NCBI GenBank assembly: GCA_947631155.1
Contig: CANRKG010000009.1
Coordinates: 1-59,325 of the forward strand
Reading direction: 5' to 3'
DNA: 59,325 nt
Origin: an uncultured Bacilli bacterium
Lineage (GTDB): Bacteria; Bacillota_I; Bacilli_A; RF39; UBA660
Under the pieces are notes generated by a model. The model made no database searches, was not told the origin of the DNA, and saw nothing but the letters and a program-made list of their open reading frames with translations. Shown here piece after piece: positions 31,484 to 40,462 of this stretch. Each line of letters begins with the position of its first letter. Position 1 is the stretch's first letter. A program made the translations under genes and the position numbers.

Positions 31484-32065
31484 CTACTCCATAAATCCAT
31501 ATTGTATAAAGAAAGATTCATAAGTTTCTTTATCAACTAATCCAGCAACTTGGTCTTTTATTTCATTTTTACCCACTATTAGTAATAATGGAGTTCCATA
31601 TCCACTTTCAAAATAATCATCAGATGAAATTAAGGTCTTATTATCTTCTTCACTAAAGTTATCAGAATTTAAATAATTTATTTCTACTTTACTTTCATAA
31701 ATAATATTTTCTAATATTGGGGTAGCAATCTTACAGTATTGACAAGTTGGTCTTGAAATTAATACTACTGAATATGTATCAGCTTTATATAAATCTAGAT
31801 AATCTTGAATAGAAATTTCTTTAGGTTGTGTTCTTTCATCATCACTAACTTCACCAGCATCTTTAGTAGCTTGCTCTAAAATTAAATTTTGTTCTTCTTC
31901 TGTAGCTGTTTCTGTCCCATCTGAATAAGTAATGGACTTTGAATTAGATACAAAAAAACCAATTAAACAAATAATTACAACAAATGCTACTATGAGAATT
32001 GTTTTTATTATTTTACTTTGATCTATTTCAATCTTAATAACTTTTTTATTATTTTTCTTTGGCAT
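31484..32065 (-). CDS. Membrane-anchored thioredoxin-like protein
   Basis: 193 residues. A Lys-rich start and a membrane anchor (TILIVAFVVIICLIGFFV) are followed by an acidic linker and a thioredoxin-like domain with the redox motif CQYC in VVLISRPTCQYCKIATPILENI. The cis-Pro region is GYGTPLLLIVGKNE. It probably acts on disulfides outside the membrane, or senses them. Together with the CcdA-like operon at 44888-47487 it suggests an extracytoplasmic thiol system. Confidence 0.8.
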   Translation of the reverse strand: MPKKNNKKVIKIEIDQSKIIKTILIVAFVVIICLIGFFVSNSKSITYSDGTETATEEEQNLILEQATKDAGEVSDDERTQPKEISIQDYLDLYKADTYSVVLISRPTCQYCKIATPILENIIYESKVEINYLNSDNFSEEDNKTLISSDDYFESGYGTPLLLIVGKNEIKDQVAGLVDKETYESFFIQYGFME

Positions 32066-32129
32066 ATACTTCCTCCTATTTATCTTAATAATTGCTTAGA
32101 AAGAACATAGTCAGTTCTCTTACCCTGTA

Positions 32130-32705
32130 TTATAACATACTTTTTATTTCTTTTCTAATATAACGCCATATTTTATTAAAAATTTCTTGAATAGAAATAG
32201 ATTGTGATTGATAAGTTGTGCTTTTATTAGTAGACCAGACCCCTATTTTTTTATTTTTAGCCTTTTCTTCTTTCTCTTGTAAAGATTTTGTATATTTATA
32301 ATCATCATATAAATATGCCGTTTTAGCATACCCTTTCTCTATAAGTTCCTTTTGAAGTAAACTATTATCTACAAAAACCCAAGCAAGTTTTCGACCATAT
32401 TTATCTTCCTTAGTTGAATTGTTATCATATTCTAAAATTATCGTTTTAGCTTCTGTTAATCTTTTACAAGTGTAATCACTAGCCTCTTGACCATATGGTT
32501 CTTTTTTCTTCTTAGGATGTTTAGTTTCTGGGGTATCAATAGCTAAAAATCTAGTAACGTATTCCTTTCCATTTATTAAAAATCTTGCTGTATCTCCATC
32601 AACGCATTTTGATAAGGTTACTTTATCTTGTTGAGCGAAAACGTTATAAGGAAATCCCACTAGCAACATTAAAATTAATATAATTATAAATTTCTTTATT
32701 TTCAT
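32130..32705 (-). CDS. nuc: Secreted thermonuclease (staphylococcal nuclease-like)
   Basis: 191 residues. The signal peptide MKIKKFIIILILMLLVGFPYNVFA precedes an SNase domain with the catalytic set: Asp in VDGDTARF, Arg in RFLAIDTPETKHP, Glu in PYGQEAS and Arg in DKYGRKLAWVFV. It cleaves extracellular DNA and RNA with Ca2+. The C-terminal about 30 residues (STTYQSQSISIQEIFNKIWRYIRKEIKSML) may be a membrane-associating helix. Confidence 0.92.
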   Translation of the reverse strand: MKIKKFIIILILMLLVGFPYNVFAQQDKVTLSKCVDGDTARFLINGKEYVTRFLAIDTPETKHPKKKKEPYGQEASDYTCKRLTEAKTIILEYDNNSTKEDKYGRKLAWVFVDNSLLQKELIEKGYAKTAYLYDDYKYTKSLQEKEEKAKNKKIGVWSTNKSTTYQSQSISIQEIFNKIWRYIRKEIKSML

Positions 32706-32806
32706 CTTACTTCACCATCTATATTATACCGCATATATTAAGATATTGTCGAAATAATTTTTTTATATTTTTAGAGACTTAACATAGACTTTTATAGGAG
32801 GAATTT
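32706..32806. promoter_or_regulatory. Divergent promoter region
   Basis: 100 bases between the outward-facing nuclease gene and dehydratase operon. For the minus strand, TCGACA, 18 bases, TATAAT (-10 at about 32722-32727) is visible. I do not see a clear rightward promoter. Confidence 0.45.
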
Positions 32807-33736
32807 ATGAAACTAAAAATCGGTATACCAAGATCACTCTTATATTACTATTATAAAGATTTATGGATAAACTTTTTTAAGTATTTAAATTTTGATGTTA
32901 TTGAAAGTTCAATTAGCAATAAACAAATGTTAGTTGATGGTGAAGCATTAGCTAATGATGAAGCTTGCCTTTCTTTAAAATTATTTTTAGGTCATGTCAA
33001 AGAATTACAAGATAAATGTGATTTTATTTTTATACCAAGGTTATTTTCTATTGTTAAAAATGAAGGTGTATGTACTAATTTTAATTGTTTATATGACTTA
33101 GTTAACAATTTATTTGATAACATTAATATCCTGCATTATAATGTTGATTTAACTTCAGGACAAACTGAACTATTAGCCTTTTTACAATTAGGAAAGACAC
33201 TTGGAATATCTTATATTAATACCTATAAAGCTTATAAATTTGCTGAAGAGAAAAGTTTAGAAATTAGAAAACAAAAAGAAGAAGAACAAGCTAAAAAGTT
33301 AAATAATCCTAATTTAAAGATTTTATTAGCGGGTCATCCTTATAACTTATATGATGATTTAGTAGGAAGACCTATTATTAAATTTTTAGAAGCCAACGAC
33401 ATTACAATTTTATATAGTGACTGTATCAATCATAAGTTAATTCCTGATGAATGTAGTAAAATTTCTACTGATATTCACTGGACTCATAATAAAGAAGTAA
33501 TGGCTAGTATTAATTATTATCAAGATAAAGTTGATGGTATTATTACTGTTTCTTCTTTCCCATGTGGACCTGATTCTTTAGCAAATGAACTCGCTACTAG
33601 AAAAGTTAAAACCATCCCTATTTTAACCTTAATTATTGAAAATCTAAATAGTGATGTTGGAATTATTACCAGATTAGAAAGTTTTATCGATATATTAAAG
33701 CAAAAAAAGGAGAATGTATATGAAAAAAGTAATTAG
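32807..33736 (+). CDS. 2-hydroxyacyl-CoA dehydratase-type subunit (DUF2229-like)
   Basis: 309 residues with GGAGG before ATG 32807. The opening KIGIPRSLLYYYYKDLWINFFKYLNFDVIESS...NKQMLVDGEALANDEACLSLKLFLGHVKEL is the hallmark of the iron-sulfur 2-hydroxyglutaryl-CoA dehydratase/DUF2229 family. Cysteines in DEACL, GVCTNFNCLYDL and SFPCGPD can ligate the cluster. It overlaps the next gene. In clostridia these domains are often fused into one protein of over 1000 residues; here they are three genes. Confidence 0.8.
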   Translation: MKLKIGIPRSLLYYYYKDLWINFFKYLNFDVIESSISNKQMLVDGEALANDEACLSLKLFLGHVKELQDKCDFIFIPRLFSIVKNEGVCTNFNCLYDLVNNLFDNINILHYNVDLTSGQTELLAFLQLGKTLGISYINTYKAYKFAEEKSLEIRKQKEEEQAKKLNNPNLKILLAGHPYNLYDDLVGRPIIKFLEANDITILYSDCINHKLIPDECSKISTDIHWTHNKEVMASINYYQDKVDGIITVSSFPCGPDSLANELATRKVKTIPILTLIIENLNSDVGIITRLESFIDILKQKKENVYEKSN

Positions 33737-34784
33737 TTTTCCACATTTAGGTGATTATTTTATTCCAATCAAATATCTATTAACCAAGTTAACTAATTTA
33801 GAAGTGAAAGAAGCTCCTCCTATTACTAAAAAGACTTTAGAATTAGGAAATAAATATTCCCCAACTGATGTTTGTATTCCCTTTAAATATAATCTAGGTA
33901 ACTTTATCGAATCATTAGAGTCTGGTGCTAATATTTTAGTTCAAGCTGGTGGTGGCTGTCGATATCGTTATTATGCAGAAGTACAAGAAACTATTCTTAA
34001 AGATTTAGGATATGAATTTGATTTTATAAAATTGATGTATCATGGAAAAATTCATATTTTTAAACTATATAAAACTTTTAAAAGTTTAAATAATAATCTC
34101 TCCTTTTTTAGATATATTTATACCTTGATTACTACTTTATTTTTTATTTATTATATGGATAAGATAGATGTTATCATCAGAAAAAGAATTGGTTTTGAAG
34201 TAAATAAAAATAGTTTTCAGAAATTAAAAGTAGAAATGCAACATGATTTTATAAAATGTAATCACATAATTACCTTAACCTTTAATTATTTCAAGTATAA
34301 AAGAAAATTCAAACATTTAGAAATTAATAAACCTAAAAATTGCTTAAAAGTTGGTATCATTGGGGAATTATATACTTCAATGGAAAAGTTCTCTAGTTAT
34401 TTTTTAGAAGAACAATTAGCTAAGATGAATATAGAAATCAAAAGATATACCGATTTATCTTATTTATTATGGAAAAAGAAACTAATTATGAAATATATGC
34501 TTTTTAAAACTAGAAAATATTGTAAATACTCTCTAGGTGCTGATGGTCTAGATAATGTCTATCGAACTTTAATACTTTCGAAAAAATATGATGGAATTAT
34601 TCACACTAAACCATTTGGATGTACACCAGAAATAGGAGCTATTCCTATTATAAAAAAAGTCGCTGCTGATAAAAAAATTCCTATTATATTTTTCTCATAT
34701 GATTGTGAGACTTCAACAGAAGGTTTAAATACAAGATTAGAAGCTTTTTATGATTTAATAAAAATTAGAAAGGAGTCTAAATGA
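33714..34784 (+). CDS. 2-hydroxyacyl-CoA dehydratase-type subunit, second component
   Basis: 356 residues, starting inside the previous gene (23-base overlap; GGAG upstream). VISFPHLGDYFIPIKYLLTKL...NKYSPTDVCIPFKYNLGNFIESLESGANILVQAGGGCRYRYY is the second half of the DUF2229-type proteins, with conserved Cys in DVCIPF, GGGCR and HTKPFGCTPEIGAIP. It probably forms the iron-sulfur partner acted on by the activase. Substrate unknown. Confidence 0.78.
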   Translation: MYMKKVISFPHLGDYFIPIKYLLTKLTNLEVKEAPPITKKTLELGNKYSPTDVCIPFKYNLGNFIESLESGANILVQAGGGCRYRYYAEVQETILKDLGYEFDFIKLMYHGKIHIFKLYKTFKSLNNNLSFFRYIYTLITTLFFIYYMDKIDVIIRKRIGFEVNKNSFQKLKVEMQHDFIKCNHIITLTFNYFKYKRKFKHLEINKPKNCLKVGIIGELYTSMEKFSSYFLEEQLAKMNIEIKRYTDLSYLLWKKKLIMKYMLFKTRKYCKYSLGADGLDNVYRTLILSKKYDGIIHTKPFGCTPEIGAIPIIKKVAADKKIPIIFFSYDCETSTEGLNTRLEAFYDLIKIRKESK

Positions 34785-35728
34785 AAAAAGGTTATTTAGG
34801 AATAGATATTGGATCTATTTCTACAAAAGGAGTTATTATAGATGAAAATAATAATATTTTATTAAGTAAATATATTTGGACTGAAGGCAATCCAATTATA
34901 GCAGTAAAAAAAATTATTAATTATTTTAAAGATAACATTAGCGATGATATTAAAATTGTAGGTGTTGGTACAACCGGATCTGCGAGAAAATTAATTGGAA
35001 CTATATTAAATGCAAATCTTATTAAAAATGAAATTACAGCTCATGCTATTGGGACCTTATCATTTTATCCTAATATTAGAACTATAATAGAAATTGGAGG
35101 ACAAGATTCCAAAATAATATTATTGGATAACCAAATTGTAGTTGACTATGCAATGAATACTCTTTGTGCTGCAGGTACAGGTTCTTTCTTGTCTAGTCAA
35201 GCTAAACGATTAGGCATAGAAGTTGAAGATTTTGGTAAAATAGCTTTAACTAGTAGTAACCCTACTCCAATTGCTGCTAGATGTACTGTTTTTGCTGAAA
35301 GTGATTTAGTACATAAAGCTCAAATGGGATATGAAAAAAAAGATATTATTGCGGGATTATGTAAAAGTGTAGCTCTAAACTATCTTAATAATGTAGCTAA
35401 AGGAAAAAAAATATTTGAACCAATTATTTTTCAAGGTGGTGTTAGTAAAAATATAGGTGTTGTTAAAGCTTTTGAAGATATTTTAAACACTAAAATTATT
35501 ACTGATCCTAATGGTCATTTAATGGGAGCTATCGGAGTAGCGATTCTTTCTAAAAAAGAACCTGAAATTAATTTTGATTTTACTATAACTGAAAGTGATT
35601 TTAAAACTAATAGTAATTATTGTCACGGATGTCCTAATAACTGTGAAGTAATAATAGTAAAAAAAGATAAAAAAATTATTGATTCATGGGGAAATCGTTG
35701 TGAAAAGGGTCAAATAATTAAAACCTAA
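34781..35728 (+). CDS. CoA-substrate-specific enzyme activase (HgdC/BadF-type ATPase)
   Basis: 315 residues; ATGA overlap with the upstream gene. It has the ASKHA ATPase fold: phosphate-1 YLGIDIGSISTKGVI, phosphate-2 IEIGGQDSKIILL, adenosine motif IIFQGGVSKNIGVV. The cluster cysteines are in LCAAGTGSF and AARCTVFAESD. In the HgdC family a homodimer bridges one [4Fe-4S] cluster and drives ATP-dependent electron transfer to the dehydratase. An extra C-terminal CHGCPNNC plus Cys motif (about residues 286-308) may bind another metal. The operon implies anaerobic metabolism. Confidence 0.9.
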   Translation: MKKGYLGIDIGSISTKGVIIDENNNILLSKYIWTEGNPIIAVKKIINYFKDNISDDIKIVGVGTTGSARKLIGTILNANLIKNEITAHAIGTLSFYPNIRTIIEIGGQDSKIILLDNQIVVDYAMNTLCAAGTGSFLSSQAKRLGIEVEDFGKIALTSSNPTPIAARCTVFAESDLVHKAQMGYEKKDIIAGLCKSVALNYLNNVAKGKKIFEPIIFQGGVSKNIGVVKAFEDILNTKIITDPNGHLMGAIGVAILSKKEPEINFDFTITESDFKTNSNYCHGCPNNCEVIIVKKDKKIIDSWGNRCEKGQIIKT

Positions 35729-35753
35729 AAAAAACTACTAGTAGTCTTTTTTA
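35726..35753 (+). terminator. Terminator between convergent operons
   Basis: The palindrome ACTACTAGTAGT (35734-35745), preceded by A and followed by CTTTTTT, ends the dehydratase operon; the A run also serves the minus strand. Confidence 0.65.
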
Positions 35754-35762
35754 TTTGTAGTT

Positions 35763-37349
35763 TTATTTATCTTCTTCTAAGTATTCTTCATATGTTTTTT
35801 TGCGGTCAATAATTGTACCGTCATTTTTAATTTCTATTATTCTATTAGCAACAGTAGAATTCAATTCATAATCTCTAGTTGTAAAGATTATTTCTCCTTG
35901 AAAACGTTCCATTCCCTTATTTAGTGAAGTAATACTTTCTAGATCTAAATGATTGGTTGGTTCATCTAAAATTAAGAAATTAGGTTCTTCTAACATAATT
36001 TTTGATAGCATACAACGAGCTTTTTCTCCTCCAGATAAAACATTAACTTTTTTGAATACATCTTCACCAGAAAATAACATTCTGCCTAAAAATCCTCTTA
36101 AAATGGTTTCATCTTTAATATCATAAAATTGTCCAATCCATTCGATTATATTTTTAGTAGTATTAAAATAATCTGTATTATCTTGTGGTAAATATCCATA
36201 ATTAATAGTTTTTCCCCATTCAATCATTCCTTTATAATCTTTATCTTGACCACATAATATATTAAATAAAGTTGTTTTTACAAAATCATCTTCTGCTATA
36301 ATAGCTACTTTATCCCCTTTTAATATAGTAAATGAAACTTTATTTAGAATCTTTTTTCCATCTATTTCTTTAGTTAATGAAGTTACTTTTAAGATTTCTT
36401 TACCTGCTGGTTTTTCTATTTTAAAATCAATATAAGGATATTTACGAGATGATGGTACAATCTCATCTAATTCAATTTTTTCAAGCATTTTCTTTCTTGA
36501 AGTAGCTTGTCTAGACTTAGAGGCATTAGCGGAGAATCTAGCAATAAAGGATTGTAACTCTTTTATTTTATCTTCCTTTTTCTTATTAGATTCACGCATT
36601 TGTTTTTGTAATAATTCAGAAGATTCATACCAAAAGTCATAATTACCAATATATAATTTGATTTTTCCATAATCAATATCAACAATATGTGTACAAACAT
36701 TATTTAAAAAATGACGATCATGACTAACTACGATTACTGTATTATTAAAATTAATTAAGAATTCTTCTAACCATTTAATAGCTTCAATATCTAAACTATT
36801 AGTAGGCTCATCTAAAAGTAAAACATCCGGATTACCAAATAAAGCACTGGCAAGTAATACTTTTACCCTATCTTTAACAGCAATATCTTTCATTAGCAAC
36901 TCATGAAGATCTGTTGCTACTCCTAAATTATTTAATAATGTTGCAGCATCAGACTCAGCATTCCAACCATCTAAATCCATAAATTCAGCTTCTAAGTTGG
37001 CTAATTTCATTCCATCTTCATCACTGAATTCAGTATGAGAATACAATTCATTTTTTTCTTCAATAATTTTATATAGTCGTTCATTACCCATAATAACAAC
37101 ATCTATAACTCGCATATCATCATATTGATAGTGATCTTGTTTTAAAATTGATAATCTTTCTCCTTTAGTCATAACAACTTCACCAGTAGTAGTGTCTATC
37201 TCTTTAGCTAAAATTTTTAAAAATGTCGACTTTCCACTTCCGTTAGCACCAATTAAACCATAACAATTACCATTAGTAAATTTTAAATTAACATCTTCAA
37301 ATAGAGTTCTTTTACCAAACTTTAAACTTACATTATTTACTTGTAACAT
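35763..37349 (-). CDS. ABC-F family ATPase (YkpA/YbiT type)
   Basis: 528 residues with two ABC domains and no membrane part. The first has Walker A GANGSGKST and LLDEPTNSLD; the second has LSGGEKARCMLSKIMLEEP and LILDEPTNHLD. The interdomain linker with KKMLEKIELDEIVPSSRKYPY is the P-site interaction region of ABC-F proteins, which act on ribosomes. The second Walker A is degenerate (AIIAEDDFVKTT instead of GxNGxGKT), a feature partly shared by this subgroup. It may resolve stalled ribosomes or protect from drugs. Confidence 0.9.
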   Translation of the reverse strand: MLQVNNVSLKFGKRTLFEDVNLKFTNGNCYGLIGANGSGKSTFLKILAKEIDTTTGEVVMTKGERLSILKQDHYQYDDMRVIDVVIMGNERLYKIIEEKNELYSHTEFSDEDGMKLANLEAEFMDLDGWNAESDAATLLNNLGVATDLHELLMKDIAVKDRVKVLLASALFGNPDVLLLDEPTNSLDIEAIKWLEEFLINFNNTVIVVSHDRHFLNNVCTHIVDIDYGKIKLYIGNYDFWYESSELLQKQMRESNKKKEDKIKELQSFIARFSANASKSRQATSRKKMLEKIELDEIVPSSRKYPYIDFKIEKPAGKEILKVTSLTKEIDGKKILNKVSFTILKGDKVAIIAEDDFVKTTLFNILCGQDKDYKGMIEWGKTINYGYLPQDNTDYFNTTKNIIEWIGQFYDIKDETILRGFLGRMLFSGEDVFKKVNVLSGGEKARCMLSKIMLEEPNFLILDEPTNHLDLESITSLNKGMERFQGEIIFTTRDYELNSTVANRIIEIKNDGTIIDRKKTYEEYLEEDK

Positions 37350-37402
37350 ATATCCACCTCAAAACTATTAAGATTTTATCAGAAAAAAAGAAAAAAAACA
37401 AG

Positions 37403-38131
37403 TTAATGTCTTTTTAAATTCTTTTGTTTAACATAAGAAGTAGAAACATTTTCATTAATTAAATCATGAATAATTAGCTTTTCATCATCACTACAACCTA
37501 TTAAATCTAAATACTGAGCTAACTTATCTCTTTTATTTTTTCTAATTAGACTTTTCTCTAATTTACCATAATCTTCTAATAATCCTTCTTTAGCTAAAAA
37601 TTGATACTCATAGTCACGATCTGAATCTATTTTTATCAATTTATTTCTAATAATAACACTTTCATCTATTTCTTCTGCCATTAATTTATTAATTTGCTTT
37701 GAACATTTATTCTTTTCTAATTCACACAATTTAATAACTGCATAAGCACCATTTACTATTTCATTAGATTTACTTTTATCTAATTTTCCTTTTAAGATTA
37801 GTGGAATAGTATAAGCTGGTACTGTAATAGCTAGATTCATTAATAAGGAAATATTGTCAAAAGCAAGATTTATTCCTTGATTTAGCGCTATTACAGATAA
37901 TAAAACCAAACTATTAAACATTCGTTTATCATTTTCATTTATATCATTAGAATTTAATATAGTTTCGAATAATTCATTATATTTATCATTTAAAAATGCA
38001 AGTCTATTTTCTAAAAACAAGATTTCATTTATATTAGGAAATAAACTTCTTTTTTCTAAATTACCATCAGTATTACGTATATTAACTATATCACCTAATA
38101 CAATATATTCTTTCCACATTTTATTACTCAT
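37403..38131 (-). CDS. Hypothetical protein with a central hydrophobic segment
   Basis: 242 residues. Mostly helical and charged, with one hydrophobic stretch (LLMNLAITVPAYTIPLIL) near residue 108. It opens MSNKMWKEYIVLGDIVNIRNTDG. Not recognised. It lies in a block of minus-strand host genes with no visible functional link. Confidence 0.5.
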   Translation of the reverse strand: MSNKMWKEYIVLGDIVNIRNTDGNLEKRSLFPNINEILFLENRLAFLNDKYNELFETILNSNDINENDKRMFNSLVLLSVIALNQGINLAFDNISLLMNLAITVPAYTIPLILKGKLDKSKSNEIVNGAYAVIKLCELEKNKCSKQINKLMAEEIDESVIIRNKLIKIDSDRDYEYQFLAKEGLLEDYGKLEKSLIRKNKRDKLAQYLDLIGCSDDEKLIIHDLINENVSTSYVKQKNLKRH

Positions 38132-38170
38132 ACCTTATCCCCCTGGTAATACAAAGCTATTTTTTACTAC

Positions 38171-38235
38171 TAATATGACTTTGAATAAATTTTTCTAGAT
38201 TATTCTCTTTTATATTTGAGAAAAATGTCATATTA
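38171..38235. repeat. Long-range inverted repeat
   Basis: TAATATGAC (38171-38179) and GTCATATTA (38227-38235) are exact inverted copies 47 bases apart, between two minus-strand genes. It could be a weak terminator or regulatory structure. Confidence 0.35.
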
Positions 38236-38239
38236 TTAC

Positions 38240-38842
38240 TTACTTACATTTATAAAAATATGAAACTAATTTTGAAAATTCATATAGAATAATATCACAT
38301 TTATTAATAGCAAAGCTTTTTCCTATTGCTTTTCCACCAATCGTAATTGATGCAACTATAGCTGTAACTATTAGGGTTATTACAAAATGGTTAAGGTCTA
38401 CTACTTTAGATAGAGCGGTTGCAATTATTACACAAGTACCTCCAGAAACGACACCACAAATATCTCCAACTACATCACAACAAAATGAAGACACTTTTTC
38501 ACTATTCTTTTTGAACTTAACTGCTACATTAGCACCACGTACTTTTCTCGCATTCATAGAATGAAAAATTTTAGGAGATGCTGCTGTAACACTAACGCCT
38601 ATAATATCAAATATAATTCCTAAAGTAATAAAGACTAAAGCAACGAGGATTCCTCCAACTAAATTAAGATTTGGAACAGTTGATTCTGAAATAAATGACA
38701 TACTAAATGATAAGGCAAAAGAAATTAAAATAATTTTAGTAATCCACTTCTTATCGACTAGTTCTTTTTTAATCTTCTCTTTTCTTCGAGTCTGTACTTT
38801 TAAATTTTCTAATTCTGTTATGGTATTCTTTTTTTTAAACAT
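38240..38842 (-). CDS. Integral membrane protein, CNNM/DUF21-like
   Basis: 200 residues. A charged coiled N-terminus precedes three or four membrane spans (TKIILISFALSFSMSFI, GGILVALVFITLGIIFDIIG, HFVITLIVTAIVASITIGGK). A conserved-looking segment lies between them (VTAASPKIFHSMNARKVRGANVAVKFKKNSEKVSSFCCDVVGDICGVVSG). This resembles short DUF21/CorB-like proteins of Firmicutes, without CBS domains. Role uncertain. Confidence 0.55.
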   Translation of the reverse strand: MFKKKNTITELENLKVQTRRKEKIKKELVDKKWITKIILISFALSFSMSFISESTVPNLNLVGGILVALVFITLGIIFDIIGVSVTAASPKIFHSMNARKVRGANVAVKFKKNSEKVSSFCCDVVGDICGVVSGGTCVIIATALSKVVDLNHFVITLIVTAIVASITIGGKAIGKSFAINKCDIILYEFSKLVSYFYKCK

Positions 38843-38912
38843 TTATATCACCATTTTTAATCATTTTCTTAATAATATAATACTATTGTTTATTTTATAA
38901 ATCAATTATTTA

Positions 38913-39546
38913 CTAAAAAAATCATCTAAATATTTAGATGATTTCAATATACTTATTAATAATTAATGGCGATTAATATAGTAAACTTTGAGCCTTAGGT
39001 CAAGTAGGATTTCCCTAATTTCTGCTTATTCGTTACCAAATAAGCGGTTCCCCTTTCAAGAAATTAATATGTCGTTACCAAACATATGACTTGATTGCCA
39101 CTTAGTACCCACTGCAATCCTATATCAATAGCACTCTAGGAGATTTCCCCACCACACTTTATTACTAGTTCTCTTTTGCAAAGATAATTTCAAAACGCAT
39201 ATTCTATTCATTTGGCCGAAATAAATAGATACGATCATTTATCCCAAAGTCTTCACTCAAGACAAGCTACACCATACATAACTTTCGCCACATATGGGTT
39301 TAATCCTAAGTCGTAATAAGTCCATCAGTATACACGTATAGGCTTACCACAAGCGTAGGTCTCCACGATATATTGGGTCGTTTGTCGTATGCCATTACGA
39401 GCGCCCAATAATCTTACCCCTCAGCATCCACCCCAAACTGGGCGTAAGAAGCAAACACCAAAGGTTTCACAGATTTGCTTTTTAGTGGTCTTTTAGTCCC
39501 ACCTTCATAATAAAGTAATTGACTAGAATAATGTGCCATCAATTAC
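38913..39546 (-). ncRNA. Large structured noncoding RNA (about 0.6 kb), ROOL-like candidate
   Basis: A transcription unit with no convincing protein. A perfect promoter lies just upstream and a strong terminator at 38914-38944. The expected 5' segment AATTGATGGC (39535-39544) pairs with GCCATTAATT (38961-38970), closing a molecule of about 584 nt. Inside, two hairpins (39024-39045 and 39067-39087) have different stems but share the loop TTTGGTAACGA. GC content is visibly above that of flanking spacers. It has no tmRNA tag reading frame, no tRNA-like end, and no RNase P GAGGAAAGTCC core. Size, end closure and order of structure fit ROOL-type large RNAs of Firmicutes; family assignment is inference. 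Confidence 0.7.
38914..38944 (-). terminator. Terminator of the large RNA
   Basis: Minus strand: AATCATCTAAA and its exact complement form a long stem, followed by seven T. Confidence 0.85.
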
Positions 39547-39552
39547 AAATAC

Positions 39553-39581
39553 ATTATACCATAAAATTGCTAAAATGTCAA
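39553..39581 (-). promoter_or_regulatory. Perfect consensus promoter of the large RNA
   Basis: Minus strand TTGACA (39576-39581), 17 bases, TATAAT (39553-39558). All twelve bases match the sigma-A consensus, with optimal spacing. The start point should be near 39546. Confidence 0.9.
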
Positions 39582-39626
39582 CTTTACACTATGTTATATG
39601 CCATTATTAAGATTTTGTTAAAATTA

Positions 39627-40319
39627 TTAACTAGCACTTATTTGATTAACATACCAATTAATTTTAGATACCCAAGTTCCACTTTCAGCATATCTAGGTC
39701 CAATGGTTGCGATAGTATTATATCCTTTAGAATAGTAATTATTATATAAGTTTTGAATATGTCCAACTATTCCATCATCAATTGTAGCATATGCTTTATA
39801 ACTTCCACCACCACAACTAGGTCCACCTTTTTGACCACCTACATTATTACAATTAATAACTAGGGCACTACAATTAGATTTGCAACCTGTTTCATGTAAT
39901 ATAATTGCAGTAGCAACATAAGGATCAACACCTAATTCAAGCGATTTTGTAGCGATTAATCTACCTTTTCCAGCAATATATCCTACTCCTAAATTTTTAT
40001 CTAGCTTTGCAGATAATTCATCAATTGTCATTCCGGCATAAACTTCTATACGTGGAGGAATATATTCTGCCTGCGGAGTTTCTTCCATAGATACTTCCTC
40101 TACTTTTACATTAATAGTATCATTAATAGGACTATTTTCAATAACCTTAGTTTTAGTAACACGATTTGAGGAAGACATATTTACAACATTAACCTTATCT
40201 TCATTTTGTTTTATTAATGTGCTTTTATTAGAAATATCATTTTGTAGTACTACGCCAATAACAATCATAATTATCCCTAATAGTGATAATGTAGCACTGA
40301 CTACTTTTGATTTTTTCAA
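39627..40319 (-). CDS. Membrane-anchored lysozyme-like peptidoglycan hydrolase
   Basis: 230 residues. An N-terminal anchor (SKVVSATLSLLGIIMIVIGVVL) is followed by a linker and a lysozyme/glucosaminidase-like domain (from about residue 95). Its catalytic Glu lies in AIILHETGCKSNCSALVINCNNVGGQKGG, and the domain ends YAESGTWVSKINWYVNQI. Cysteines in GCKSNC and PSCGG could form disulfides outside the cell. It probably cleaves wall glycan strands. It is a single-gene unit next to the large RNA promoter. Confidence 0.75.
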   Translation of the reverse strand: MKKSKVVSATLSLLGIIMIVIGVVLQNDISNKSTLIKQNEDKVNVVNMSSSNRVTKTKVIENSPINDTINVKVEEVSMEETPQAEYIPPRIEVYAGMTIDELSAKLDKNLGVGYIAGKGRLIATKSLELGVDPYVATAIILHETGCKSNCSALVINCNNVGGQKGGPSCGGGSYKAYATIDDGIVGHIQNLYNNYYSKGYNTIATIGPRYAESGTWVSKINWYVNQISAS

Positions 40320-40462
40320 AATAATTCACCTCATTTTGATTATGTTAAATTAAACATAAACTAAAGATATAGTATCATAATTATTAATATTAGTCAATTT
40401 ACATCACTTCACTACTTACACTAAAATTTATGTATATAATTGCATAATATTACTATAATTAA

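Noticed and set aside
38913-39546. RNase P RNA or tmRNA as identity of the large RNA
   Set aside because: No GAGGAAAGTCC-type core of RNase P, no tRNA-like ends and no tag reading frame of tmRNA; length also differs.
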